In this document: positions 49,201 through 59,399 of the stretch, in pieces
Layout of the letters: every line of letters starts with the position of its first letter
Position numbering within the stretch: position 1 is the first letter of the stretch
Assembly: GCA_934045075.1 (NCBI GenBank)
Contig: OW203726.1
Coordinates: 25,101,693-25,165,692, forward strand
Direction of reading: 5' to 3'
DNA: 64,000 bases
From: Yponomeuta sedellus
Lineage: Eukaryota > Arthropoda > Insecta > Lepidoptera > Yponomeutidae
Position numbers and translations under genes: made by a program
The notes under the pieces: model-generated
Told to the model about the DNA's origin: nothing
The model's database searches: none
Seen by the model: the letters and a program-made list of their open reading frames with translations, nothing else

Positions 49201-49764
49201 TGCCACTAGACACACCACTAAGCTTCAATTTGGCCTGTGTCCAAGCTTCAATGTCGTCGTTCAAGCTAATCCCGATTGGTGACCCAAGAGGCCATCCGCC
49301 CCCCACCAAAGAACATAAATATAGCAACTTATTGTGGAACTTACCAAGGGCTATCGCGACTGGAACCACCCAAAGTTGTTTTCCCAGCCGGATGAAAATT
49401 ACCTGCGAAACATTTCCACTCTATAATTGCCTATTATGTTGTCACAAGAGCGACTACTCTACAATAGGTATTTAATATAACAATTCATCAATAATTCTTT
49501 CTTAGAAATGAATCAGTAAACTTTATCCACAAGTCGATTCCAGGAATAATGTACATTGGATGTACAGTGAAAGAGGGAGTCAGGGAATTTGTTTAGTAGA
49601 ATCTGTGAAGAACAGTAAGTAGGTAAGTACGTCTCACTTAAGGCACAAGCGCCCGTGGGAATCCGAGATAAAACTAATTTGGTGGCTAGACAGGGACGGG
49701 AGAGGACGGGGCTGCCGTACGAAATGGCCTGATGCACGCGATAAGGACAAGTGTACCCGCGACT

Positions 49765-49774
49765 GCGCATGCGC
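49765..49774. promoter_or_regulatory. NRF-1/Ewg-type palindrome site 4
   Basis: Exact GCGCATGCGC with flanks CGACT and GGATC, in a modestly GC-rich stretch. Confidence 0.45.
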
Positions 49775-49882
49775 GGATCAAAGCGACGCGCACGAGATCG
49801 CGCGATACCCAGTGCAGAGGAGAGGGGGCTGACGATATGGGGCCTGGGTTTATATTAGATTCATAAAAAAAATATCAGTTGA

Positions 49883-49939
49883 AGAAAGGCATTCATAGAT
49901 TCCCTTAATGTTGCTAAGGGAATCGATGAATGCCTTTCT
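49883..49939. repeat. 25-bp hairpin with 7-nt loop
   Basis: Arms 49883-49907 and 49915-49939 pair with a single mismatch. The left arm begins AGAAAGGCATTCAT and the loop is ATGTTGC. It is unlike the other hairpins in the window, and is shorter and tighter than a usual animal pre-miRNA. Confidence 0.75.
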
Positions 49940-50034
49940 AATAAGGCTTCTCCGCGTTCAAGAACTTCAAGATTATCTCATTATTTTCTAAGCCACGCTG
50001 CGTTGACGCCGAATTAGCGATAGCATCTAGCCGG

Positions 50035-50170
50035 CGGGTTCCCATGCAAATGGCTCCGGAGCACTTGTGATGCAGCGCGCGCGCCTCTTGTGATGTGACG
50101 CCGGCGCCGGCGCCGCTCGCTCCACTGGCCGGCCGCGGCTGCCGGCTGCCGGCTGTCGGCTGCTGCTCCG
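50035..50170. other. GC-rich island with an octamer site
   Basis: CpG and GCCGGC-rich non-coding DNA with ATGCAAAT at 50044-50051, a POU-type octamer. No repeat homology is seen; a candidate regulatory element. Confidence 0.3.
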
Positions 50171-50385
50171 CACTGGGAGTACAGAGCGACGGGTTGAACG
50201 CCCGCCAGGTTCAACTAAAAAAAATTTCACACAGAAATAATCCTTATTGGTAGTTTGTGAATTTGTAATAGCAATACCTCTCAGTTATAGTATAAACATC
50301 GGGGAATAGGTACTAAAGAGGTTTGAGGTGTTCGTTTACCTCAATTCTCGGTGAGTAAGCGTGGCCACTAAACATATAGTATCCT

Positions 50386-50616
50386 TTTTTAAAAACCTAT
50401 TTAGAGGCTAAAAATTTCACCCATGCCGGGATTCGAACCCGCAACCTCTGGCTATCCGTACCAGCGCTCTACCAATTGAGCCAATGGGCGACTCACGGCA
50501 TCAGTGAAATTTCGAACCTCTTTACAATATTCTCTGTATTACGTCTTTAGCCTCTAAATAGGTTTTTAAATTTGTTCCTTAGCATGGGTTAGTGCATTAA
50601 AAATAAAAATAGTGTA
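50386..50616 (-). repeat. F1 SINE copy 7, twin-primed form with 12-bp TSD
   Basis: ATATAGTATCCT flanks it at 50374-50385 and 50617-50628. The left part is antisense from AAAAACCTATTTAGAGGCTA through the complete tRNA-like domain and core to CTGTATTACG. It then switches to sense CTTTAGCCTCTAAATAGG and the full tail to AAAAATAGTGTA. Strand is given for the tRNA-like part. Confidence 0.92.
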
Positions 50617-50639
50617 ATATAGTATCCTGATTATATTCT

Positions 50640-50777
50640 TTTTAATGGACTAACCCGCGCTAAGGACAATTTAAAAAACCTATTTAGAGGCCAAAAATTC
50701 CACCCATGCAGGGACTCGAACCCGCGACCTCTGGCTAACCGTGCCAGCGCTCTCTCAACTGAGCTAATGGGCGACTA
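50640..50777 (-). repeat. F1 SINE copy 8, non-inverted, 5'-truncated
   Basis: On the minus strand it starts at GTCGCCCATTAGCTCAGTTG (A box), passes the B box GGTTCGAGTCC in normal order, and runs into the complete tail ending CATTAAAAAG. It starts a few bases after copy 7's duplication. Confidence 0.85.
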
Positions 50778-50799
50778 ATTATTTCAACGACTAACCGTC

Positions 50800-50945
50800 T
50801 AGTTATTTCAAGAATTTACATTCTGTTTGCTGAATGTCAATGTAAATTGTAAGTCACTACCTTTGGGCTGTAGTGTAGTGTAGAAATACGCAGCGGGAAA
50901 AAAACTCCACTCTGATTATCTTTTCTCAAGTCATCTCAAAGCATA
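50800..50945 (-). repeat. Inverted LINE 3' UTR fragment related to 21840-21960
   Basis: The minus strand has GAGATGACTTGAGAAAAGAT, CAGAGTGGAGTTTTTTTCCC, GCTGCGTATTTC and a CAGCAAACAGAATGTAAATT end, in the same order as the jockey/CR1-like 3' UTR. Confidence 0.65.
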
Positions 50946-51724
50946 TACATCAGTTGCCCCCTATAACGTATAATAGGATTCCCTCGTGAGACCTAGGCAT
51001 GTTAAAAGATAATTGCGCTTATAGGATTAGAATAATGAATTTAGTACCTAATGCTAGAAGTTGCCAAAAAATGTACCTGTACTTTCTTACCAGATTATTT
51101 TACAACAACCAAAAACGTCGATTTATGAATATGCAGTGTAAATATCATCTGCTCAAATACTGTACGTGAATCTGTACTGCAGGCTCTTATATTTCAGCGT
51201 CCAGCCATCGCGCCATCAGCTACATCGGCCGCTAAAAGCGGCTAAGAGCCGCCGATAAGCGGGCGAGCACCGCGGGGAAACTCTTGTCCTTCTCTAAATG
51301 CTCAGCATAGCTAGTGATTAGATAGCTGAGGCTAGACCACGTCTTCGGGACTTACAATCACGTCTCTGTAACTGCACCCCTATTGTGAACTAAACGTTAC
51401 CATAACCACACCTTTCTATAATAAAAAAGCATTGCATTTACTACGTTCTACAATGTAGCGAGATACTTTTAACAGCATACTAGAGATTAGAAATCCACCG
51501 AATTCTACATTCCCTCATAGTTATTAACGGGTGACTTTGCACCTAATCAAATTAAATCATTTATTAATGACTAAGTACAAATTCGGGTGGGCGAAACTCG
51601 CCACCGAGTGGGTGCCACACGACGGGCATCAAAATCGAGGCCGGCCTAGAAGACGGTGAAGAGATGAACTCGACAAACATCTGCCGGTGTGGTCTGAGGT
51701 GGCCCACGAGAGAAAACTTTAGAC

Positions 51725-51765
51725 TGAATTGGGGGAGGCCTTTGCCCAGTAGTGGGACACAAATA
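51725..51765 (+). repeat. RTE-type LINE 3'-end scrap
   Basis: GGAGGCCTTTGCCCAGTAGT then GGGACAC is the RTE terminal motif with substitutions. Confidence 0.55.
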
Positions 51766-51785
51766 TAGAGGCTACGTAAAAAAAA

Positions 51786-51880
51786 AAGTTCCACCACCAA
51801 ACCGGACATACCGAAGTATAGCCTAACCTTTCTGCGATGCAGGAAGAGACCCGTGCCCCAGCAGTAGAGGCATGCAAATA
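51786..51880 (+). repeat. 5S-derived SINE, 3' part only
   Basis: CCACCACCAAACCGGACATA then CTTTCTGCGATGCAGGAAGA and CCCGTGCCCCAGCAGTAGAG give the last quarter of the family. Confidence 0.65.
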
Positions 51881-51992
51881 GTTTACATCAATCAATTGTA
51901 ATTATGTATACATTTTAAAATGTAAAAATGTTTAGATTGATGAAACTATCTACATTTTGAAGTGGAATGCGTTGCCCACATAGAGTTCCATT

Positions 51993-52116
51993 ACACTATT
52001 TTTATTTTTAATGCACTAACCCGTGCTAAGGAACAAATTTAAAAACCTATTTAGAGGCCAAAAATTTCACCCATGCCGGGATTCGAACCCACAACCTGTG
52101 GCTATCCGTACCAGCT
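51993..52116 (-). repeat. F1 SINE copy 9, non-inverted, 5'-truncated
   Basis: The complete tail (antisense on the plus strand, ACACTATTTTTATTTTTAAT on) leads to the tRNA-like B box GGTTCGAATCC and ends near CCGTACCAGC. Confidence 0.85.
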
Positions 52117-52865
52117 ATCTGGTAAATAGGCTAGTTACCAAGCGCTCTGGTTTTTGTATACTTTGCTAGCGTGAAGTTCGCGCTAGGCCGCCGCGGCGCC
52201 AGCAGCGTAACGGTAGCCCGGGGCAGACGTGCTGAGACGAACAACGAATGTTTGTAAAGACAATAAGTCTAAACGTTGCCCAAACTTACAGATTGCAATC
52301 TGCTCCCATGAGACTTTTATGTTACCACAAATGACAAACGACTTCACTTTTTCTCTGGAGTTAATTTTCCTTTATGTTGATACTGTAGGAGCGTGATAAG
52401 ATATTTTTGTATGAAACAGTTCGAGATCCAGAAAAAAACTCTTAAAATGTAAGCTGAGCTCGAGCGGGCGACACGCGCGTCATATCAATACGTTGATGGA
52501 ACGCTTGGAGACGTTCGGATCGCACTCATTGTCTTTTTGCGCTGCCAACGATGGCGACATTCCAGCGGGAAATTCGTCACACCATACTCACCTTTACAGC
52601 GTCAGGCATAGAGTTCATTTAGTGACAGCTAAACTATATTACTAAAACATTATGAACCGTTGAACTGAAGACGAGACAGTAAATGTCACCGACTTGATTT
52701 GAACTCAGATTACTTGCAGCGAGAGCAGACATTACTGCAACAGAAGAATCTAGTTATCATTAGAGGCCGCAGTCTCGTTGTGAATTCGCTGATAGGCATC
52801 GCGCCGGCCGATGATTTCTTTAGCAGTGGTTTGTTGAAGCGAGCCCTCACGTTATCTGGCGATCT

Positions 52866-52875
52866 GCGCATGCGC
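52866..52875. promoter_or_regulatory. NRF-1/Ewg-type palindrome site 5
   Basis: Exact GCGCATGCGC within a locally GC-richer stretch (about 52760-52930). Overlapping 92- and 86-codon frames on both strands do not look like proteins. Confidence 0.45.
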
Positions 52876-53701
52876 ACTGCCGTCGGCCAATGTTTTGCGC
52901 GGCCAATAGAGGCGGCGACTCGTACAGTCAACAGCAAGGCCCAATTTCGTAGAATTACAATTCGTGACAATCAATGAGCTATCGAAATGGCACCGCCTGT
53001 TTTACCAAGTAAAACGTTGAATTCTAGCTCGCCTTTGTACATGTTATTTCTTAAGTAATGTTCTATTTAATGTTTCGTGTGCAATAAAGTATAATATATT
53101 AATTCCCTAAACAATGTACGACAAATTATAGTTTACTAAACGCGGCCGGTCGACCTTTACATTTTCTCTGCCACAACGCCCGTAACGTAGTTGAATAGAG
53201 TCACGCATGTCAAAAAGCGTTGTCATTTAGTGAGCGTGTTGTCAACTGTACCGAGACTTTATGCTAGGGCTCAGAAGTCGGAGCTTTAATTTAAGAGAGA
53301 AACATATACAGAGTACCCATTGCTTAACATTTTTTGAGTGACTAATTGTAAAATAAGTTTATTTCTAAAGCAAGGGCAACGTTGAATCGTTACTTTGAAT
53401 TGTTATTTTAGTTTTTTTCTCTTTGGTCTTGTTCCTCATCCTATTGATATTATTGTGCGCCTATGTGCCGCGTCTCAAGAAGGCTCGCTCGTTCTCAATC
53501 AAGCGCTACTTTGACTAGTTCATTCAATACATTCTCTGTAGGTACTATAATTCAAAACAGTCACGACCTACTCTATTTATCATTACGTAACTATATCTAT
53601 TACAATACTATAACTTGAGCGACAAAAAAGCCCCGTAGTGATGGCATATGAACCAAAATAAATATTAGGACTCTGTTGTTCAATAAGTAATTAAGTTATT
53701 T

Positions 53702-53852
53702 TAAAAACCTATTAGAGGCTAAAAAATCCGCCCATGCCAGGATTCGACCCGCGACCTCCGGCTAACCGTACCAGCGCACTCCCAACTGAGCTAATGGGTA
53801 AGTGCCGGCGTCAACGAAATTTCGATTCTCTTTAAAATATTCTCTGTATTGT
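53702..53852 (-). repeat. F1 SINE copy 10, diverged
   Basis: AAAAACCTATTAGAGGCTAA, antisense tRNA-like domain, AACTGAGCTAATGGG and core to AATATTCTCTGTATTG. The outer end is again at TTTTTAA. Flanks AATTAAGTTATTT and AATTAATTTATTT suggest a diverged target duplication. Confidence 0.8.
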
Positions 53853-54000
53853 TCATTTAATTAATTTATTTATATTTCAAAATCTCCGTCGTTACAGAAA
53901 ATTTGACAGTTTGAATAAAAATCGTATAATAATTGTAAAACGAATAAAAAACGTAATAAGTGAAACTGTGTCGGCAAGCGTCAGCTCATCGCCATGCAAT

Positions 54001-54010
54001 GCGCATGCGC
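54001..54010. promoter_or_regulatory. NRF-1/Ewg-type palindrome site 6
   Basis: Exact GCGCATGCGC between two SINEs; not part of either. Confidence 0.45.
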
Positions 54011-54165
54011 GACACACTGATGCCACTCGCCGACGACGATGACCCAACCAAAAACCCAACTGCTAAAAAGTCCTTAACTTGGTCTAAACAGTAATAGTTT
54101 TTTACTTGGTACTTTTAGATACGTTTGGAACAGCCATGGTAGCTCAGTGAGTAGAACAATGGAAC

Positions 54166-54212
54166 TCTCGCAAGCGAAAGACCCAGTCAGCCTGGGTCTT
54201 TCGCTTGCGAGA
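54166..54212. repeat. Perfect 21-bp hairpin in the SINE head
   Basis: Arms 54166-54186 and 54192-54212 (TCTCGCAAGCGAAAGACCCA..., loop TCAGC) pair without mismatch. The left arm is normal SINE-C sequence, so the right arm looks copied from it. Confidence 0.85.
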
Positions 54213-54334
54213 TGTCAGCCTACAAAATTCTATGGTGCTACCAGAGTAAATCGAAACCTTAGCCGTTCAAGGCATTTGAGAAAACACACAACGTGACACT
54301 GGCATGTACGATACGTATATTTGCGAATTTGTAT

Positions 54335-54698
54335 CGTTTTCAACCCTTGTATGTCCCCACTGCTGGGGCACGGGTCTCTTCCTGCATCGCAGGAAGGTAG
54401 GCCACTCCACCACGGGGGCCAAGTCCGGGTTGGTGGAGGATTGTAAGACAGTGGCGGGCCTTACTATCAGAAGTTATCAAGCCGCCCATAAGGCCTCTGA
54501 CATGGCTTAACGACTGTCATTATATGACAGCCGGCACCAACGGCTTAACGTGCCTTGCGAAGCACGGAAGCGCTCGGAAAAATGCCACTAGCGGTAGTCA
54601 CGGGACGCTCACCCATCCCGTACCTGACCGCGCCTGTTGTTGCTTAACCAAGTGATTGATTCCAATCACTCGGTCCGCCTAGGCCACGAGCGCTTCTT
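54335..54698 (-). repeat. 5S-derived SINE inserted in SINE C, with 15-bp TSD
   Basis: TTTGCGAATTTGTAT lies at 54320-54334 and 54699-54713. The minus strand carries the whole element: GCGCTCGTGGCCTAGGCGGA, ACAACAGGCGCGGTCAGGTA, GGATGGGTGAGCGTCCCGTG, the body, and GCCCCAGCAGTGGGGACATA to the GTTGAAAACG end. The duplicated target is itself family C sequence, so the order of insertion is clear. Confidence 0.92.
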
Positions 54699-55667
54699 TT
54701 TGCGAATTTGTATGCCATTGTGCAATGCCACACGCTAACAGTGAAGAAAAACATCGTGAGAAAAGGCAGCTTGGTTGGCTCCGCACGTATTCACTAGTAT
54801 TTTCTGTGGGCTAGGCGGACTAAGCTCTAAGGATGGTATAGGTGCTGGGCAAGCCTACACTATCTAAAAAAACCATGTGCCGGGCAGTACAGCATCCGAA
54901 AGGTCCCTTCACCCATCTAGTGTGAATGAAGATGTCACTGGATGCTAGATGCAACGGCCAATGTTTTTAGGATACGCAACAAGATGACAGCTGTCGTCCC
55001 TAATTTTCTTTTTCCCATGTATAGCGAGTGGCAATCACGTGTCTCTGCAGGCATCTGAGTAGTCGTAAAGAAAATAAATACATGCTTACCTACACGCGAA
55101 AAACATAGCACTCCTTTGCTTTCGCAGTCGGGTGAAACGTTTGATAGTTACGTACGTGACACAGCTTGCCGCAATCATTGAGCCATGGATAGAGCCCCAG
55201 AAAAAGGTCTTTTTGCTAGATAGAGCCATGAGATAAGGACAAAAGAAAGCTTTCGCCATCCCGCTATGTAAACTCAAGCTGCGACGCCCTGCATAGGCAA
55301 TGTCCTGTGAGGCCTAGAGGACAGAGACCGTATACAACTCTGATGTTAAAAGTTCTACAGGACCTTTCTGAAACAGATTGATTTCATTTCATACAGATTT
55401 TACTACGTGTAAACAAACCGTTAAACGAAATGGTTAAAATAGGAAAAGCAATTATTACATAATTCATTTCCACCAACAAAGATTTATGGACATTACAATA
55501 GTGTTAGTAAGTGAAAAATAATCTTGACCTATTGTTTGTAATACAAGACATCACGTCAAGTGTATTGCAATTAAACAATTTTGTTGTCCCAGATACTCAT
55601 TTATTAATTGAAAAGATATCTACGCAGTCGTTTGACGCTAGTGCGCTAACATTGGGAATAATACTAT

Positions 55668-55884
55668 TATACTATTTTTATGTTTAATGCACTAACCCGT
55701 GCAAAGGACAATTTTGAAAAACTATTTAGAGGCTAAAAATTCCACCCATGCCGGGATTCGAACCCGCGACCTCTGGCTATCCGTACCAGCGCTCAGTTTG
55801 AAAGAGCGCTGGCACGGATAGCCAGAGGTCGCGGGTTTGAATCCCGGCATGGGTGGAATTTTTAGCCTCTAAATAGGTTTTTAA
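55668..55884. repeat. F1 SINE copy 11, palindrome with 11-bp TSD
   Basis: AATAATACTAT flanks it at 55657-55667 and 55885-55895. Arms of about 80 bp, 55712-55794 and 55804-55884, are near-exact reverse complements around AGTTTGAAA. Each carries the B box and most of the tRNA-like domain. Only the left side continues into the rest of the tail. Confidence 0.93.
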
Positions 55885-56755
55885 AATAATACTATGTATA
55901 AATAGATTGATAGATTTATTTATCATTTGTTTGTGCTTAGAGACACACACACATAAAGCGTCACATAAAAAAGTTGATTACATAAAACAGTTTAGGTACA
56001 AGTACAACTTTATCTTACAAACTAACTCACATGCATCAAGTTCTATGGCCTTTTAGACCATATGTGGGTGTGCCACAGAAGCTCAAAAAGGCCGTATGTC
56101 AGGATTAAAGATACCTACTTTAAATGAGTAGATATTTTACTGATTTTCAGCTACAGCCAAAGTGTGAGAACGGCAATGATCGATATTTGTATCAAACCAC
56201 TAGAGTAAAACTTTCGTAAGCACAAAACATTGTAGACGAGCAACCGACGACGCGAGCTCAGTCTCTGCTCACCATGATTAAGCTCTGCGAATCGGAGCGA
56301 AACCTGGTCGGACTTTTCCGATATAACAACAGCCGTAAGTAGATCCGGACTAAAATTCTACAAACCACACCACCTAGAGTATTGTACCTATCAATCTTTT
56401 AACTTTGATAATATAAAAAAGTTTATGTTTACACGCATGGTAAAGCAAAACGAAATAAAGTACACCTCTCAACGCAAATTAGTAAGGTGAACAGGACAAG
56501 CTGCGTGTACCGTGTCCACGCGGCCGCGCTCAGTGCTCTGGTCGGCCGCTGCTCCGACTACTGCACCTGTAATTACATTCATAATCATAATCGCTGCGAG
56601 CGCACTAACACAATACAAATAGCCCGTAACGAGCCGCGCAGTGTCACATGTCGCGCGAGACCGCTACACGACACGCTATTGCTGACTACTCTGCGACAAG
56701 ACACACAGAAGCATCGTTCGGAGATATACACTGATATTTACTGATACCTACTGAA

Positions 56756-56800
56756 TACAAATACTTTATTGGCTGAAAAATGTGGCTTATATAGAGACCT
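56756..56800 (-). repeat. LINE 3'-end-like scrap
   Basis: AATACAAATACTTTATTGGC resembles the inverted LINE end at 43060; short and uncertain. Confidence 0.3.
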
Positions 56801-58087
56801 AATCCTACCTAGACCTATCCTAAAGTACCAAATTGTTTTCCAATTAGCAACAGTCACCTGCACTGGCCTTTTGACCGTATTGCAGAGTGACAGTTATACA
56901 AGAAACGACGGCCCAGAGTATTTGGTATAGATACTCGTTACGTAATAATAAAATTCCAATAAAATAGATATAAAATTATAAAAGGTTGTTTAAACACCGA
57001 AATCTTAATGGAAATATTTTGTATGGTCTATTGAGGGAAGTCTATATATTTGTAGGGTAAGTGGGTATGCATGCATGAGTTGATGAGTTGTGTGGGAGTG
57101 AATGGTGTGTATAATTTTTTAGGTAACACATATGCACTTAGAAGATATTATAAATTGAAGTCATCTTACTTTTTACACAATATGAGACTTTCTTTAAGAC
57201 TCGTTGAGTCGGTGGCTCAAATGATACTACTAAGATAAGAAAGAAAGTTAAGACAACTGTTAAGATATTCCATCAACTAAGGTTCACACAGAACTAGCAC
57301 CTAGCACTTAGGTAACACTTACCCAAAACTCAAAAATCTAATCTATTTTTTTTTTAGGATTTGCATAACAACAAATTAACTAGATGAAGGGATATGTAAA
57401 CCTTCTGTAGCTACCTATTATCTGCTAGATTATTGTCCTTACCCCCAGCTGCTAGTCCGCGCGTCGTCGTCACCTGCGGCTCGCGAATATTGTCATATTT
57501 TTATGGCAACATGTTATGGAGAGCAGTGACAGCCGTAACAAATTTATTAATTTTATTATTATTTATTGTAATGCTTGCTCTTGCCCCTCCAAAAGTGGAT
57601 AGCATTCAATTACAGCTCTATTTATGTTCTTGCAGCACTGTCAAATTTAATTAATAAGCATACTGATACACTCTTTACAAGCCGTCGGTAACCAAGTCGC
57701 TTATGAGCCGTTTTTACTTAGCGATAAGGGCTATGCTACTAGCGTAGCCATTGGATAGTAAACTTCTTATGATGATATTATTTCTTATAGTAATTTTTAA
57801 GGTTAACACGAGCAGTAGACATAATGAAACTGTTATTATTTCTTATTTGTTATTTTTATTGTTTGTTTCATTATTCACAACGCCAAACACGTTACTAGAA
57901 AAAAAGTAGTCGAAATTAGTAAATTTAATCGAACTAAGAACGAAGACACTCATCCCGGACTCGAATAGGATGCTCTGTGCTATGGTGGTAGGATAACAAG
58001 AATCGAGAAATCGACCCAGACTGAGGACAATATCTAATTGTAGGTAATCCAGAACAATTACTTTCAGCAAGAATCTACCCCACACTC

Positions 58088-58300
58088 TCTGTCGTGAGAG
58101 CGGTGGTAGCAGAGTGGTAGATCGCCGACTTCTCAATCGGGCGGGCTTGGATTTCAATCCCAGAATGTACCAATGACTTTATTTTCTATGTTCTACACTT
58201 GTACATTTGTGAAGTTACAGTAGCAACTTCACTCGCTAACCGTTAGGTAAATATCATGAGGAAACCCTACTGTCTGAAGTGTTCAGCGCTTGCTACGTAC
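58088..58300 (+). repeat. SINE family C, 5' half with tRNA-like head
   Basis: GTGGTAGCAGAGTGGTAGAT (A box), a diverged B box GATTTCAATCC, then TGTACCAATGACTTTATTTT, a TCACTCGCTAACCGTTAGG segment and TATCATGAGGAAACCCTACT. It is 3'-incomplete or diverged beyond 58300. Confidence 0.7.
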
Positions 58301-59049
58301 AATGGCCCCAACTGTACCAGTGGCCCAACTACCTAAGCTCAGTCGAGAGTTTTCAAATGGAGTAGGAATTATGTAGCTCCAGCAATATTTATTTTTTTTA
58401 AACTGCACGTCACCAAACAATGGAACAGTTAACCAGCGTCCTCAACTACAGCCAGCAGAGCAGTGACGCGCCACTCATTAGCATGCCTGTAACGAGTGTG
58501 TGACGCGGCCATTGTTGCTCCGCTGCTTTCTATCTTAATTACTTATGAAAATGTATAATGGATCTCGGTGTGAAATAATGGGGTAGGCAGATACCCCCTG
58601 GTATTTTGGTAATCAACTTGAACCCTTTATATGCTACTGAAAATAATTGAATATGATTATTATGAAATATGATTTATAGGTCCAAGTGGTTTTCCAATTA
58701 TGAAACGAGTTTGTACGAGTAGCAGATACATATGCCTACGTAAGTAAACTTTCATCAGATGTAAATTCGTTTGAAAATCTATGATACGATTCAGTAGATA
58801 GTAATGAAAATCGAAACTAAGAGGACTTCAAGAATTTATTTTATTTGTCAGGCAGGTTAGTTAGCTACGTAAATAATTTATGTTGCAATATGGAGTTGTA
58901 AGCGGAGAAGTTCACCTACAGGAATGCGAAATGGAACTGTCGTGTTCATACCCACACATGCATGTCTCGGATGACACGTAGCTCGCACACACGCCAACAA
59001 GTACACGGAAGATAGCCTCCTAACGACCAGTGGCGTGCGAGCTTTTGTG

Positions 59050-59300
59050 CGTCGGTGGCGAGGTGAGTTAACGGGTCAGACGGAGCTGGCGGGTGCACAA
59101 TAGCGGCGAGTACTGCTCGCGCAAGTGAGGGCCATTGTTCTGGCGCGCGCGCGACGGCCAATGGCGCGCATGCGCGCGGCCCGCGGCGCTGATTGGCGCG
59201 CGCGCGGGGGCGGGGCCGCCGGTCAGCGCGCGCTTTTCCACCGCGTTCAGCTGAAAACCGCACGTTGACCGCCGGGCCGCCGGCGCTGACCCGCCCGCCC
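59050..59300. promoter_or_regulatory. CpG-rich island with an NRF-1-type site
   Basis: Dense CpG (GCGCGCGCGG runs) with exact GCGCATGCGC at 59166-59175 and two ATTGG/CCAAT words close by (CCAATGG at 59158, GATTGGCG at 59190). The CCAAT plus NRF-1 combination is promoter-like. The 142-codon minus frame across it has composition typical of CpG islands and no family resemblance. Confidence 0.4.
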
Positions 59301-59399
59301 TTTAGCCCTTTATTGTAGCACCTACACTGCGTTCCAGATACCTGATACCTTCTCCGGATTGCCCTAGCTGTCACTTTGAATCAAAAAAGATATCCATCC

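Larger units (their letters stand above)
54128..54976 (+). repeat. SINE family C, full copy split by a 5S-derived SINE
   Basis: The head GGTAGCTCAGTGAGTAGAAC is at the left; the body resumes after 54713 with GCAATGCCACACGCTAACAG, AACATCGTGAGAAAAGGCAG, GGATGGTATAGGTGCTGGGC and AGTGTGAATGAAGATGTCAC. The normal B-box region is replaced by a perfect hairpin at 54166-54212. Confidence 0.85.

Noticed and set aside
48882..49475. 197-codon plus-strand open frame
   Set aside because: It spans a CpG island, has an equally open antisense frame, and the product shows no domain or plausible composition.
50386..50616. F1 elements as DNA transposons with terminal inverted repeats
   Set aside because: Target duplications vary from 11 to 13 bp, inverted tails have different inner junctions, and some copies have direct or single tails; this fits retroposition better.
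58946..59374. 142-codon minus-strand open frame
   Set aside because: It lies in a CpG-rich island; stop codons are rare there by composition and the Arg/Ala-rich product resembles nothing.
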